NCBI RefSeq assembly: GCF_014201315.1
Contig: NZ_JACHDY010000005.1
Span: forward strand, 1-64,000
DNA: 64,000 bases
Source of the DNA: Edaphobacter lichenicola
GTDB lineage: Bacteria > Acidobacteriota > Terriglobia > Terriglobales > Acidobacteriaceae
Reading direction: 5' to 3'
Position 1 is the stretch's first letter, and each line of letters opens with the position of its first letter. The position numbers were made by a program, and so were the translations under genes. Positions 36,106 to 44,210 of the stretch are shown in pieces. Under the pieces are notes generated by a model that worked only from the letters and a program-made list of their open reading frames with translations, ran no database searches and was not told the DNA's origin.

Positions 36106-36294
36106 ATGGAAACAGAGGAACTGGTCGAAAATCGCCGCTCTATGAGCAAGCTGATCCTGTTCGCAACCATCGCATCGGGAGTCATCGCAGCCTACCTGAT
36201 GTACCGCCGCGGCGAACCGCTGGGAACCATCGCGAAACAGGCCATCACAAATCCCATCGGCTCACTGATGACCGAAGTAAAAAACAAGCTCTAA
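36106..36294 (+). CDS. Small single-span membrane protein, 62 residues
   Basis: The gene has a strong AGAGGGGG site before its ATG. The product has an acidic N-terminal tail, one hydrophobic span (LILFATIASGVIAAYLM, about residues 16-32), then a basic stretch and a tail ending in EVKNKL. I recognise no family; such small proteins are common in acidobacteria. A role in the cell envelope is a guess. Confidence 0.7.
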   Translation: METEELVENRRSMSKLILFATIASGVIAAYLMYRRGEPLGTIAKQAITNPIGSLMTEVKNKL

Positions 36295-36363
36295 ATATCT
36301 CAAACCCAGGTTGGGAAGATACGGGTCTCTTACGTCTCGACCCGAAAACCTGTCCACAACTAA

Positions 36364-36435
36364 GAAATGCGTCATGTCGATGGGAACTAAGAAGTACGCA
36401 ATCTCGATCGGGACTAATAAAATGCGTCGACCGGA
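36364..36435. repeat. Degenerate tandem repeat, about 29 bp
   Basis: The pattern AATGCGTCATGTCGATGGGA then ACTAAG is followed by a second, divergent unit (TACGCAATCTCGATCGGGAC, TAATAA) and the start of a third (ATGCGTCGAC). It lies in the gap before the rhodanese gene and has no coding support. Confidence 0.6.
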
Positions 36436-36487
36436 GCCCAGCACTTCGCCTTTGCCGTTGTTCGTTCTTCCATCCCTACCCAAAACA

Positions 36488-36552
36488 TCGTCATCTCGAC
36501 CGAAGTCACGCAGTCTCACCGCGTGACGCAGTGGAGAGACCCCCGCATTTTT
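36488..36552 (+). repeat. Covarying-stem hairpin repeat, copy 2
   Basis: The same flanks as copy 1 (CATCTCGACCGAAG and GCAGTGGAGAGACC) enclose a stem CACGC/GCGTG around the loop AGTCTCACC. It is followed by TTGCAG hexamer-type sequence. Confidence 0.88.
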
Positions 36553-36626
36553 GCCTTTGCAGTTGCTTGTTTTCCCTCAAATAAGGCCGGCTAGTCTTTA
36601 CAAGATCTCTTGAACTCTGGGACAGG

Positions 36627-37070
36627 CTACGTCGCCGTGTCCAGGTGAAAAGACTCGGTGTAGGCCTCCACCGGATATCCCTTCTCCTTCCACGCGGCAA
36701 GCCCGCCCTTCAGCAGCTTCACGCGTGTAAAGTTCAGCGCACGCGCCTTGCCCAACACCATCTGACTGGTCTCATCGTCGCCGCCCGTGCAATAGATCAC
36801 TGAGTGCTGATCGCGAGGAAACGCAGCCGTTCGCCCTGCAATATCCTTAGGCGCGATCCTCGTCGCGCCGGGAATAATCTCAGGATGCGCCAGAAAGTCC
36901 AACGGCTGGCGCACATCGTAGAGCAGAATCTTCTTCGCCTTCAGCAGCGCATACAAAGCCTCAGGCTCAATGCTCTTCTCCCTCACCTCGCGCCCGGCAA
37001 GAACGCGCCGCACGACCCACCCAAGGACCAGAACGCAAAGCACCGCAACAACGATAGCCGTCACGCTCAT
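36627..37070 (-). CDS. Membrane-anchored rhodanese-domain protein
   Basis: The product of 147 residues has an N-terminal membrane span (TAIVVAVLCVLVLGWVV) and a rhodanese domain: LLYDVRQPLDFLAHPEIIPGATRI near residue 49, and an active-site loop containing the Cys in VIYCTGGDDETS near residue 91. The loop differs from the common CRSGxR form, so sulfurtransferase activity is likely but not certain. ATG at 37070 follows GGAGGAC; the open frame upstream runs through a family-1 repeat and is rejected. It lies just downstream of the DUF2461 gene, with a family-1 repeat between them. Confidence 0.85.
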   Translation of the reverse strand: MSVTAIVVAVLCVLVLGWVVRRVLAGREVREKSIEPEALYALLKAKKILLYDVRQPLDFLAHPEIIPGATRIAPKDIAGRTAAFPRDQHSVIYCTGGDDETSQMVLGKARALNFTRVKLLKGGLAAWKEKGYPVEAYTESFHLDTAT

Positions 37071-37141
37071 CCCGTCCTCCACGTATAGCCAGATTAGATG
37101 TACGCAACCCAAAGCCAGTTGTTGCGCAGCTAATTCGAAAT

Positions 37142-37239
37142 CCGACCAACGGGAGGACCGAAGCACCCAACCCACCCAGAAAAGGGTACACAAGTCACGA
37201 AGTGACCGCTCTCCGCGCAGGAGGCCCGTCCGGCAGGAC
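37142..37239. repeat. Family-1 intergenic repeat, one unit
   Basis: A reverse-orientation unit: CCGACCAACGGGAGGACCG, then GGGTACACAAGTCACGAAGT, CGCGCAGGAGGCCCGTCCGG and CAGGAC. It ends eight bases from the stop of the DUF2461 gene. Confidence 0.88.
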
Positions 37240-37247
37240 ACCGGTCT

Positions 37248-37940
37248 TTAAAAGAGAGACCTCTTAGGCTTACCAACCAGCGGAGTATTCAGCAGCCGAA
37301 TCAAAGGCGCAGCCACCCTGAACCGCTCCACCACATCCTTCAGCAGCCCAGGCGAAGTAGCCCGCTCCACCGGCAGAGTAGCCGACAATCCCCACTGCTT
37401 GCACATGATCAAATCAATCGCCGGATCATCCGCAGCAAACCCCTTCGGCGGCCGCGTCAGCGACAGCGTCTCGGTCTCTTGCATCAATGACCGCAGCTTC
37501 TTCCCCGCCATGATCCTGCGAAACTCCAGATGATGATCCACCAGGTAGCGCCGTATCGCCAGCAGCTGCTCCCGCTCCGGCATATAAACCCCGGCGGCGA
37601 TCAGCACGTCCGTCGAGCTCACCTGCAGATAGAACCCGCCCCCCGAGGTCTTCTGCAGACCATCCCTCGCCCACCACGCCGAAACATGATGTTTGTAAGG
37701 CCGCTTGTCCTTGCTGAAGCGAATGTCACGGTAGATCCGCATCAGGATCTTGTTGGCTGGCCGCACGTGCTCCGGCGAAAACTCCGCCATCGCCTCATTC
37801 ACCTCGCCGATCAGCCCCAGCATCGGCTCCTTCAGCTGCTTCTCGTAGACGTCCTTGCGCTCTCCAAACCACTCGCGGTCGTTGTTCTTCTTCAGCCCCC
37901 GCAAAAACTTCAAAGCCTCATTCGAAAATTGTGTCGCCAT
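37248..37940 (-). CDS. DUF2461 family protein
   Basis: The product of 230 residues matches the DUF2461 family: FLRGLKKNNDREWFGERKDVYEKQ at the start, then RIYRDIRFSKDKRPYKHH (about residues 67-84) and GGGFYLQVSSTDVLIAAGVYMP. Members are cytoplasmic proteins of unknown function. It is well conserved and likely expressed, but no role can be assigned. Confidence 0.88.
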   Translation of the reverse strand: MATQFSNEALKFLRGLKKNNDREWFGERKDVYEKQLKEPMLGLIGEVNEAMAEFSPEHVRPANKILMRIYRDIRFSKDKRPYKHHVSAWWARDGLQKTSGGGFYLQVSSTDVLIAAGVYMPEREQLLAIRRYLVDHHLEFRRIMAGKKLRSLMQETETLSLTRPPKGFAADDPAIDLIMCKQWGLSATLPVERATSPGLLKDVVERFRVAAPLIRLLNTPLVGKPKRSLF

Positions 37941-37954
37941 CCCTCAATCGTAAA

Positions 37955-38016
37955 CGCCATTTGCACTTGTACTTGCCATTGCACTTGTACTTGCCGTTGC
38001 ACTTGTACTTGCCTTG
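37955..38016. repeat. TTGCACTTGTAC tandem repeat
   Basis: Three units of a 18-base pattern TTGCACTTGTACTTGCC(A/G) run in tandem, built from hexamers (TTGCAC, TTGTAC, TTGCCG). It directly precedes a covarying-hairpin copy. Confidence 0.75.
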
Positions 38017-38040
38017 CATTTTGCTCCTTCTTCCCCCAAA

Positions 38041-38103
38041 TCGTCATCTCGACCGAAGTCGCGCAGTCTCATCGCGCGACGCAGTGGAGAGATCCCTGTA
38101 TTT
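38041..38103 (+). repeat. Covarying-stem hairpin repeat, copy 3
   Basis: CATCTCGACCGAAG, stem TCGCGC/GCGCGA around the loop AGTCTCATC, then CGCAGTGGAGAGATCC. It is the most symmetrical copy; an outer ATCTC/GAGAT pair closes the structure. Confidence 0.9.
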
Positions 38104-38138
38104 AGCCGTTGTCTGTTCTTAGCCACTCAGCCACGATC

Positions 38139-38181
38139 CATCGGGTGCCCCATCCATCGCGCACTTTTGCGATGGGTGGGA
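38139..38181. repeat. CCCATCCATCGC hairpin repeat, copy 2
   Basis: Nearly identical to 30938-30979: CATCGGGTGCCCCATCCATCGC, a loop GCACTTTT, then GCGATGGGTGGGA. It forms a 12-pair stem with one wobble. Confidence 0.8.
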
Positions 38182-38224
38182 ATGTAAACTCTTCCTTTTA
38201 TCTCTGTCGTTGCTTGTTCTTTTT

Positions 38225-38450
38225 GGTTGTCATCTCGCAGGGATCTGCTGGTGCTTTCGCCTGCCTGCAAAATAAAGTTGAAAAAGCTGGCACATTTTTA
38301 GCGCGCGAAAAACGATGGTTTTAAACACCACGTTTACCACGCAATCCACCATGATCACACCAGCAAAAAACCACGTTCTGCACCACAGTTTTTCGCAAAA
38401 AACCCTGAAAAACACCACAAAGCACCACGCCGATTTTTTTCTCCCGCTAC
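38225..38450 (-). repeat. GTGGT-rich dispersed repeat, copy B
   Basis: Read on the minus strand this holds, in order, a TTTTTTGCGAAAAACTGTGG-like block, AACGTGGTTTTTTGCTGG, TGCGTGGTAAACGTGGTG, GCGCTAAAAATGTGCCAGC and TTTTTCAACTTTATTTTGC. The same order occurs in the other two copies. It fills the gap in front of mnmE and could carry its promoter. Confidence 0.78.
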
Positions 38451-38465
38451 CATGGAAAAATCCAG

Positions 38466-39851
38466 GTGAGCGACTCCAACCCCAACTCCGATTCCAGCTT
38501 CCTCTCTGAAGACACCATCGTAGCCATCTCCACCCCACCCGGCCGCGGCGGCATCGGCATCGTCCGCCTCTCCGGCCCCGCCGCCCGCGCCATCGCCGAA
38601 CCCCTCCTCAAACTCCGCCATCCCCTCGCCCCCGGCCAGGCGCGCTTCGCCGAAATCCTTGATTCCACAGGCGAAATCCTCGACGAAGCAGTCGTCACCT
38701 ACTTCCAGTCCCCCCATTCCTACACCTCCGAAGACGTAGTAGAGATCGCTGCCCACGGCTCCCCCGTCCTCCTCGATCACCTCCTCCGCCAATGCGCAGC
38801 CCATGGCGCCCGCCTCGCCGAACCAGGCGAATTCACCCAGCGAGCCTTCCTCTCCGGCCGCCTCGACCTCACCCAGGCCGAAGCTGTCCACGACCTCATC
38901 GAATCCACCACCCTCCACCAGGCCCGCATCGCAGCCCAGCAGCTGGGCGGCTCCCTCTCCCGTCAGATAACCCCAATAAAGCAACAACTTATAAGCCTCA
39001 TCGCCGTAATGGAAGCCGGCATCGACTTCGCCGAAGACGACATCGACCTCCTCCCCCAAGCTCAAATCACCACCCAAATCGCAGCAATCCAAGCCCCCCT
39101 CACCGCACTGGAGCACTCCTTTGCCTACGGCCGCATCGTCCGTGAAGGCTTCACCATGGCCATCGTTGGCCGCCCCAACGTCGGTAAATCCTCTCTTTTC
39201 AATCGTCTCGTTCAACGCGACCGCGCCATCGTCACCGCTACACCAGGTACAACCCGAGACCTAGTCACAGAACGCGTCTCCCTTAACGGCATCCCAGTCG
39301 AACTCATCGACACCGCAGGCCTGCGCGACTCCGCTGACGAGGCCGAGTCCATAGGGATCAAGAAATCTCGTGAAGCCATGTCAGAAGCCGACATAGTACT
39401 TCTCGTGCTGGATGCCACTGCGGCGCCCCACGAAGAAGATAAAGCAACGGCAGCCGCTTTGGCGGGCCGCCCTTTCCTTATTGTTATCAACAAACAAGAC
39501 CTCGAACACCCGGAATCGCAGATCCCGGAAACTGCTCTTCAATTGGTTCGGACGTCTGCGCTCACTGGATCGGGTATCCCAGAGTTACGTCGCGCAATCC
39601 TGTCGCTGATGACGAAAGAGATCCCAAACATCGAAACCGCAGTTCTAACAAACCAACGGCAACAGCAATCAATATCGGACGCGTTGGCAGCTCTTCATCA
39701 AGCACGACGTGCGGCAACCGCAATCATCCCTCACGAGATGATCCTTCTGGATCTCTACGAAGCTCTTCGCGCTCTCGATGCATTCACAGGCTCTACATCG
39801 AGCGATGACATACTGAACCTCATCTTCACCAAGTTCTGTATCGGCAAATAA
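38466..39851 (+). CDS. mnmE: tRNA uridine-5-carboxymethylaminomethyl modification GTPase MnmE
   Basis: The product of 461 residues works with MnmG on the wobble uridine of certain tRNAs. It has the N-terminal formyl-tetrahydrofolate-binding domain (TIVAISTPPGRGGIGIVRLSG), a helical domain, and an inserted GTPase with G1 GRPNVGKSSLFN near residue 233, G3 DTAGLRD, and G4 NKQD, ending in the catalytic CIGK. The start is a GTG at 38466. Third-codon positions are mostly C up to about 39160 and markedly less so after it. MnmG is encoded 17 kb away rather than next to it. Confidence 0.97.
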   Translation: MSDSNPNSDSSFLSEDTIVAISTPPGRGGIGIVRLSGPAARAIAEPLLKLRHPLAPGQARFAEILDSTGEILDEAVVTYFQSPHSYTSEDVVEIAAHGSPVLLDHLLRQCAAHGARLAEPGEFTQRAFLSGRLDLTQAEAVHDLIESTTLHQARIAAQQLGGSLSRQITPIKQQLISLIAVMEAGIDFAEDDIDLLPQAQITTQIAAIQAPLTALEHSFAYGRIVREGFTMAIVGRPNVGKSSLFNRLVQRDRAIVTATPGTTRDLVTERVSLNGIPVELIDTAGLRDSADEAESIGIKKSREAMSEADIVLLVLDATAAPHEEDKATAAALAGRPFLIVINKQDLEHPESQIPETALQLVRTSALTGSGIPELRRAILSLMTKEIPNIETAVLTNQRQQQSISDALAALHQARRAATAIIPHEMILLDLYEALRALDAFTGSTSSDDILNLIFTKFCIGK

Positions 39852-39954
39852 CTTTACCTAAGCAGCAGTTCGTGTCGATGCCACTTGAGGGAACAGGTCT
39901 ACCCCTGGATCGAATTCAATCGGAGGAAATATCCTCGAGAACGAACGTCAAAGG

Positions 39955-41256
39955 TTAGTCGACACTTGTCAGTGGCAGCGAATCGCTTTTCACCAAAATC
40001 CTATGTCGCCTGGATGAGGAATATGATTGGTATTGCCTGATCGATAATTCGCCCCAGCATACCCGGTTGCGCCCCGATGCCTTTGCCCGGTAGAGCGCCT
40101 TATCAGCCGCCTCCAACAGGTCCTCCTTGCAGGTAATGTCGCTCGGGTAGCAGGATGCTCCGCCGCAGCTTACCGTTGAAAGCCTGGGATGGCTGCCGGG
40201 CTCAGGGAGCGCTGGAGAACCAGCCACCTCGACGAGCTTGCGAATGCGTTCGGCGACGATCATCGCTCCTTCCTGAGTTGTGCCGGGAAGCAAAACTACG
40301 AACTCTTCACCACCGAATCTGGCTGCGAAATCGTCCTTACAACGCAGACCTTGGAGCAGCAGAGAAGCAACTCGCACCAAGACGCGGTCGCCGTACAGAT
40401 GCCCGCGGGTGTCGTTTGTGAGCTTGAAGTGATCGATGTCGATCACGATGGCGGATAAGCATGAGCCGGAGTCGACAGACTCGCTCCACAGTTTGGCAAA
40501 CTGCAGCTCGTAAGCATGCCGATTGGCCAGTCCAGTCAGGCTATCGATGCTCGAAATTCTTTGCAGCTCAACGTTCAGGAAGGAGAGCTCTTTGCTTTGG
40601 ATCTCGCTGCGCAGCCGCATCAGGAAGCCCAGTCGCTCTTCTCTGCCGGTGCTGTAGTTCGCAATCACGGTCATCGAAATGGCGCAGACCGCCAGGGTGA
40701 TTCCGAGCAGCTTCTCCGAAGAGTTCAGGAAGTGATCGTGTTGAATGAAGACGAGATCGCTTGCCAGCATAATGGCCGATGCGCTGAGAGCGTAAAAGAA
40801 CTGAAGCCGCATCACGACATTGACAAAGATGACCGCGACAATCAGGCCTACTTGAGCGTACGCGGAGGAGGTCGCATTTTTATTACTCTCGATGTAAAGG
40901 TGCATTACTCCTATAAGACAGCTCACTGCGGCGATGCTTGTTTCGCGATAGATCTTGTTTGGACTCCAGCGCATGCTGAGATTAATCAGCAGGGCCAGAG
41001 GCGTGACAATGCACAGGCGGAGTTGTACCGGAAGCCAGGAGCCGCTGCCCTGAAGAAGGTGGTCTACAAGGACATAAATATTGAAGAGGCCAATCGCTAC
41101 CAGGCCTTCGAGCCAGAGACGTTCGGATCGTCGAGCGAGCGTCGACTGCTCGAAGGCGTTCTCAAGGGGCCCCGGCAGCGACAGTCGCTGAAACCCTCTT
41201 CGTGAAAGCCGCTCGACCTGCTGAATCGCGAGCTCGTGAATGGAAGTGCTCGGCAT
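39955..41256 (-). CDS. Membrane-bound diguanylate cyclase (GGDEF)
   Basis: The product of 433 residues has a cytoplasmic N-terminal tail, about six membrane spans (residues 45-200) and a C-terminal GGDEF domain. The domain starts near residue 235 (SIDSLTGLANRHAYE), and the catalytic motif is RFGGEEFVVLLPG near residue 315, which should support c-di-GMP synthesis. The arginine that starts the usual RxxD inhibitory site is replaced by Cys at that position, so product inhibition may be reduced. The signal sensed is unknown. The gene lies alone between mnmE and panC. Confidence 0.92.
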   Translation of the reverse strand: MPSTSIHELAIQQVERLSRRGFQRLSLPGPLENAFEQSTLARRSERLWLEGLVAIGLFNIYVLVDHLLQGSGSWLPVQLRLCIVTPLALLINLSMRWSPNKIYRETSIAAVSCLIGVMHLYIESNKNATSSAYAQVGLIVAVIFVNVVMRLQFFYALSASAIMLASDLVFIQHDHFLNSSEKLLGITLAVCAISMTVIANYSTGREERLGFLMRLRSEIQSKELSFLNVELQRISSIDSLTGLANRHAYELQFAKLWSESVDSGSCLSAIVIDIDHFKLTNDTRGHLYGDRVLVRVASLLLQGLRCKDDFAARFGGEEFVVLLPGTTQEGAMIVAERIRKLVEVAGSPALPEPGSHPRLSTVSCGGASCYPSDITCKEDLLEAADKALYRAKASGRNRVCWGELSIRQYQSYSSSRRHRILVKSDSLPLTSVD

Positions 41257-41464
41257 CGAAAGTCGCCTCTACCCTGCGGTCATGTCTTGCACCCTTGAAC
41301 GTGCGTGGTTTCTATCACGGCAATTCAGGGACAAATCGTAACCAAAATGATGCTGCCTGCATGTTACTAAAGCGGAAACGGAATACACGCGTAATTACAA
41401 GAGTTGCATGGTACTTCCGTGTCATTCGCAGAGTTGCTCAGGTGCTATCGCCGGTTAGTTGGCT

Positions 41465-42307
41465 TCAGGCCACGAGAAGGTTGTCGATCAGACGCGTGCG
41501 GCCCACATAGGCCGCCACTGCGACGAGCGCGCCCCTCTCCGCAGATGCCTCTGGGAGAAGCGATCGGGCGTCGACGATGGCGAGGTAGTCCACCTTTATG
41601 CCCGTTGCGGTCTCCAAAGTGATTCTTCCAATCTGTAAGAGCGCTGAGCTGCGGCGTTCGCCGTGGGCGATGCTCTGTTCGATTTCGGTGAGTGCTCGAT
41701 GCAGGACTAATGCCTGTTCGCGCTCCGGAAAGCTAAGGTATCTATTTCTGCTGCTCAGAGCCAGGCCATCTGCGTCTCGCACGATAGGGCAACTCACCAG
41801 CTCCAGGTCGAAGTTGAGATCCTGAACCATCTGTCGCAGGACGGCGATCTGCGCGGCATCTTTCTGACCGAAGTAGGCGCGGTGCGGTGCGATGATGTGA
41901 AACAGCTTGGCAACAACGGTGGCTACCCCGGTGAAGTGGCCGGGGCGGGAGGCTCCGTCCAACCGGTCGCCGATGCCGGATACGGTGATGGTTGTTACAG
42001 CGCCGCTGGGGTACATCTCCTTAGCCTCGGGGGCGAACAGGACAGCGACTCCTTCCGCCTCGAGCTGCCTGCAGTCTTCGTCGAAGGTTCGTGGATACTG
42101 GGCGAAGTCTTCTCCTGGCGCGAACTGGAGGGGATTGACGAAGATCGACGCTATGACCGTCTGACATTCAGAGCGGGCTCGCTGGACCAGGGAGAGATGA
42201 CCCCTATGAAGCGCACCCATCGTCGGCGCAAAGCCTATGGAGACGCCTCGCGTCCGGAGTTCGCGGCAGATGCCTTGCATCTCCGCAACACTCTTCACGA
42301 TCTTCAT
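41465..42307 (-). CDS. panC: Pantoate-beta-alanine ligase
   Basis: The product of 280 residues makes pantothenate from pantoate, beta-alanine and ATP. The nucleotidyltransferase motif FAPTMGALHRGHLSLVQRA near residue 27 and the segment YFGQKDAAQIAVLRQMVQDL are characteristic, as is the VRDADGLALSSRNRYLS block. It lies 134 bases downstream of panB on the same strand, probably one transcript for coenzyme A precursors. Confidence 0.97.
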   Translation of the reverse strand: MKIVKSVAEMQGICRELRTRGVSIGFAPTMGALHRGHLSLVQRARSECQTVIASIFVNPLQFAPGEDFAQYPRTFDEDCRQLEAEGVAVLFAPEAKEMYPSGAVTTITVSGIGDRLDGASRPGHFTGVATVVAKLFHIIAPHRAYFGQKDAAQIAVLRQMVQDLNFDLELVSCPIVRDADGLALSSRNRYLSFPEREQALVLHRALTEIEQSIAHGERRSSALLQIGRITLETATGIKVDYLAIVDARSLLPEASAERGALVAVAAYVGRTRLIDNLLVA

Positions 42308-42441
42308 CGAATGACTGCTCCTCTTGGCCGCATTGCTGCGGGGTTGGCTCTAATTTTTCTGTTCTTCTTCAGGCGCACACCACTATCAACGAGCTCGATT
42401 TGACCTCTAGATCGTTCTTGTCTGTCGATGCGGCCTGGCTG

Positions 42442-43383
42442 CTATCCCACTGCTTCGATGGGTTCGGCCGGCTCGGTTGCTTCGGTCGACTCATGCATCA
42501 ATTCGCGGACCTCGCGCGAGAAGTGGTAGCTTTCGGCGTCCGCGGGGAAGGTTCGGGCTTCGACGTCGTGCCGGTACACCTCCAACGCCTTGCGCATGAC
42601 TCCCGCTACGTCGGCATACCGCCGGACAAACTTTGCGGGAGGCGAGAAGGTCATGGCCATCATGTCGTGGAGGACGAGGATCTGTCCGTCGCAGTCGGGG
42701 CCGGCACCGATTCCGATGGTGGGGATGCGAAGCTCTTCGGTGATGATGTGGGCGAGTTCGCGGGGCACACCCTCAAGGACGATGGCGAAGCAGCCTGCCT
42801 CCTCGAGAGCGAGAGCGTCGGTGCGCAGCTCGTCGATCGCCTGCATCGTCTTGCCCTGGACTTTGTAGCCTCCCATACGATGGACGCTCTGGGGAGTGAG
42901 GCCGATGTGTCCCATGACGGGGATCTCGGCGGCTGTGATTCGGCGAATAAGCTCGGCGCGTTCGCGGCCACCTTCGAGCTTGACGGCTTCGGCACCCGAC
43001 TCCTTGACGAAGCGGATCGCGTTGGCGAGGGCCTCGCGGTCGTCGGTGTGGTAGCTGCCGAAGGGCATGTCGGCCACCAGCAGGGCGCGTTTTACGGCAC
43101 GGCGCACTCCGCGGGTGTAGAGGAGCATCTCGTCCATGGTGACGGCGAGGGTGTTTTCGTGGCCCTGCATGACCATGGCGAGCGAGTCGCCGACGAGGAC
43201 GACGTCGAGGCCAGCCTCGTCGACGAGCCTGGCGCTGGCGTAGTCATAGGCCGTGATGGCGCTGATTGGCCGGCGTAGAAGTTTCTTTTCGAGGAGGGAT
43301 GGGACGGTAACTTTGGCGGGGGAATCGGCCTGTCGCCCACCCGGGGCGTCGGCTCGTTCCGTTGAGAACGTGGTCAAACTCAT
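42442..43383 (-). CDS. panB: 3-methyl-2-oxobutanoate hydroxymethyltransferase
   Basis: The product of 313 residues makes ketopantoate, the first step to pantothenate. The active site loop ITAYDYASARLVDEAGLDVVLVGDSLAMVM and the GHIGLTPQSVHRMGGYKVQGK motif identify it. It has an N-terminal extension of about 25 residues and a C-terminal Glu/Ala-rich tail ending AEPIEAVG. Its upstream region is the candidate origin gap. It is followed by panC. Confidence 0.97.
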   Translation of the reverse strand: MSLTTFSTERADAPGGRQADSPAKVTVPSLLEKKLLRRPISAITAYDYASARLVDEAGLDVVLVGDSLAMVMQGHENTLAVTMDEMLLYTRGVRRAVKRALLVADMPFGSYHTDDREALANAIRFVKESGAEAVKLEGGRERAELIRRITAAEIPVMGHIGLTPQSVHRMGGYKVQGKTMQAIDELRTDALALEEAGCFAIVLEGVPRELAHIITEELRIPTIGIGAGPDCDGQILVLHDMMAMTFSPPAKFVRRYADVAGVMRKALEVYRHDVEARTFPADAESYHFSREVRELMHESTEATEPAEPIEAVG

Positions 43384-43733
43384 TGCAATCTCCAGTGCAG
43401 CTCCGCCGCGTGTCGTCTTAGTGAGGACGACTTTGGCTGGATACCACCTGTCCCAGCAGGTACCTAGGGCGCTTTAAACTTACGCGTCTTGTGGTTCTGA
43501 TGGCAAGGGGATGATGGGTCGCTGCCGTGTCCTCGGAGGGTACCCCCCCCCATATTACCCGCGTATAACCCTTTTGTTATCACAAGCTTGCGGGAGGTTA
43601 TCTCTCGCAAATATGTCATTCTAAACGGGTTATCCGCAGATACGTGGAAACAAAAGGGTTAGAGTGTTCCCGGCACTTGCGGGGTGCCAGACCATCCCAC
43701 ACAATCTGACTGTTTCAATTGTAACGGTTTAGA
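43384..43733. other. Candidate replication origin region (panB-obgE gap)
   Basis: The part at 43540-43700 is AT-richer than its neighbours. It holds a 13-base inverted repeat, TAACCCTTTTGTT (43566-43578) and AACAAAAGGGTTA (43649-43661), a third GGGTTA at 43627, a TTATCCGCA (43630-43638) that is one base from the DnaA box consensus TTATCCACA, and TTATCACAA. It lies next to the place where plus-strand composition changes from C-rich to G-rich. Only the composition switch is strong evidence; box spacing and number are weak. Confidence 0.4.
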
Positions 43734-43882
43734 TGAAACTAATGCGCACGGCGCAAATGTCTGATTGCAAATGGTTTAGTGTGGTTGGGGGCTTGACAGC
43801 AACGGTTGGAAGCGTAACAGCAACGGCACTGGAGATTATGGGTGAAAAGGGGCGAAAGGTTTGGGCGGGACAGGCTTCGTCG

Positions 43883-43985
43883 GGATCCTTGCCCTTCGAC
43901 TTCGCTCAGGGTCAGGATGACGGCACGAACAGGCAACGACAAATGCAGCGGTAGCAGCAACAGCAACAGCAACGGCAAATTGCGG
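43883..43985. repeat. CTTCGACTTCGCTCAGGG element and AGCAAC hexamer array
   Basis: GGGATCCTTGCCCTTCGACT, then TCGCTCAGGGTCAGGATGAC is a short interspersed element whose core CCCT...AGGG is self-complementary; degenerate copies occur at 31079 and 59645. It is followed at about 43960 by GCAGCAACAGCAACAGCAAC, an AGCAAC hexamer tract. Confidence 0.6.
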
Positions 43986-43986
43986 G

Positions 43987-44045
43987 GGTTTCTCCACTGC
44001 GCGGACCACGATGAGACGGTGGTCCGCTTCGGTCGAAATGACGAT
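43987..44045 (-). repeat. Covarying-stem hairpin repeat, copy 4
   Basis: In reverse orientation: TCTCCACTGC, stem GCGGACCAC/GTGGTCCGC around the loop GATGAGACG, then TTCGGTCGAAATGACG. The stem is nine pairs and differs fully from the other copies. Confidence 0.88.
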
Positions 44046-44210
44046 CTAAAGTGGGCGAGGTCGAAATGACGATGTTCTTGGGTGAGAGACAGCAGATCCC
44101 TGCGGGATGACAAGCCAAAAAGGCAGATCCTTGTGGGAGACAAGCGAAAAGAACGCTGCTGGGCGTTGTCGCGAACGGCGTGATTGTCCGGAATGGCTTG
44201 AGATTGACTG

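Noticed and set aside
37071-37241. N-terminal extension of the rhodanese gene
   Set aside because: The added residues are translated from a family-1 repeat; the ATG at 37070 has a good ribosome site and starts the membrane anchor.
43739-44143. A 134-codon open frame in the panB-obgE gap
   Set aside because: It is composed of the reverse reading of repeat elements (hexamer tract and covarying hairpin), which gives a Leu run and Arg-rich sequence; no ribosome site.
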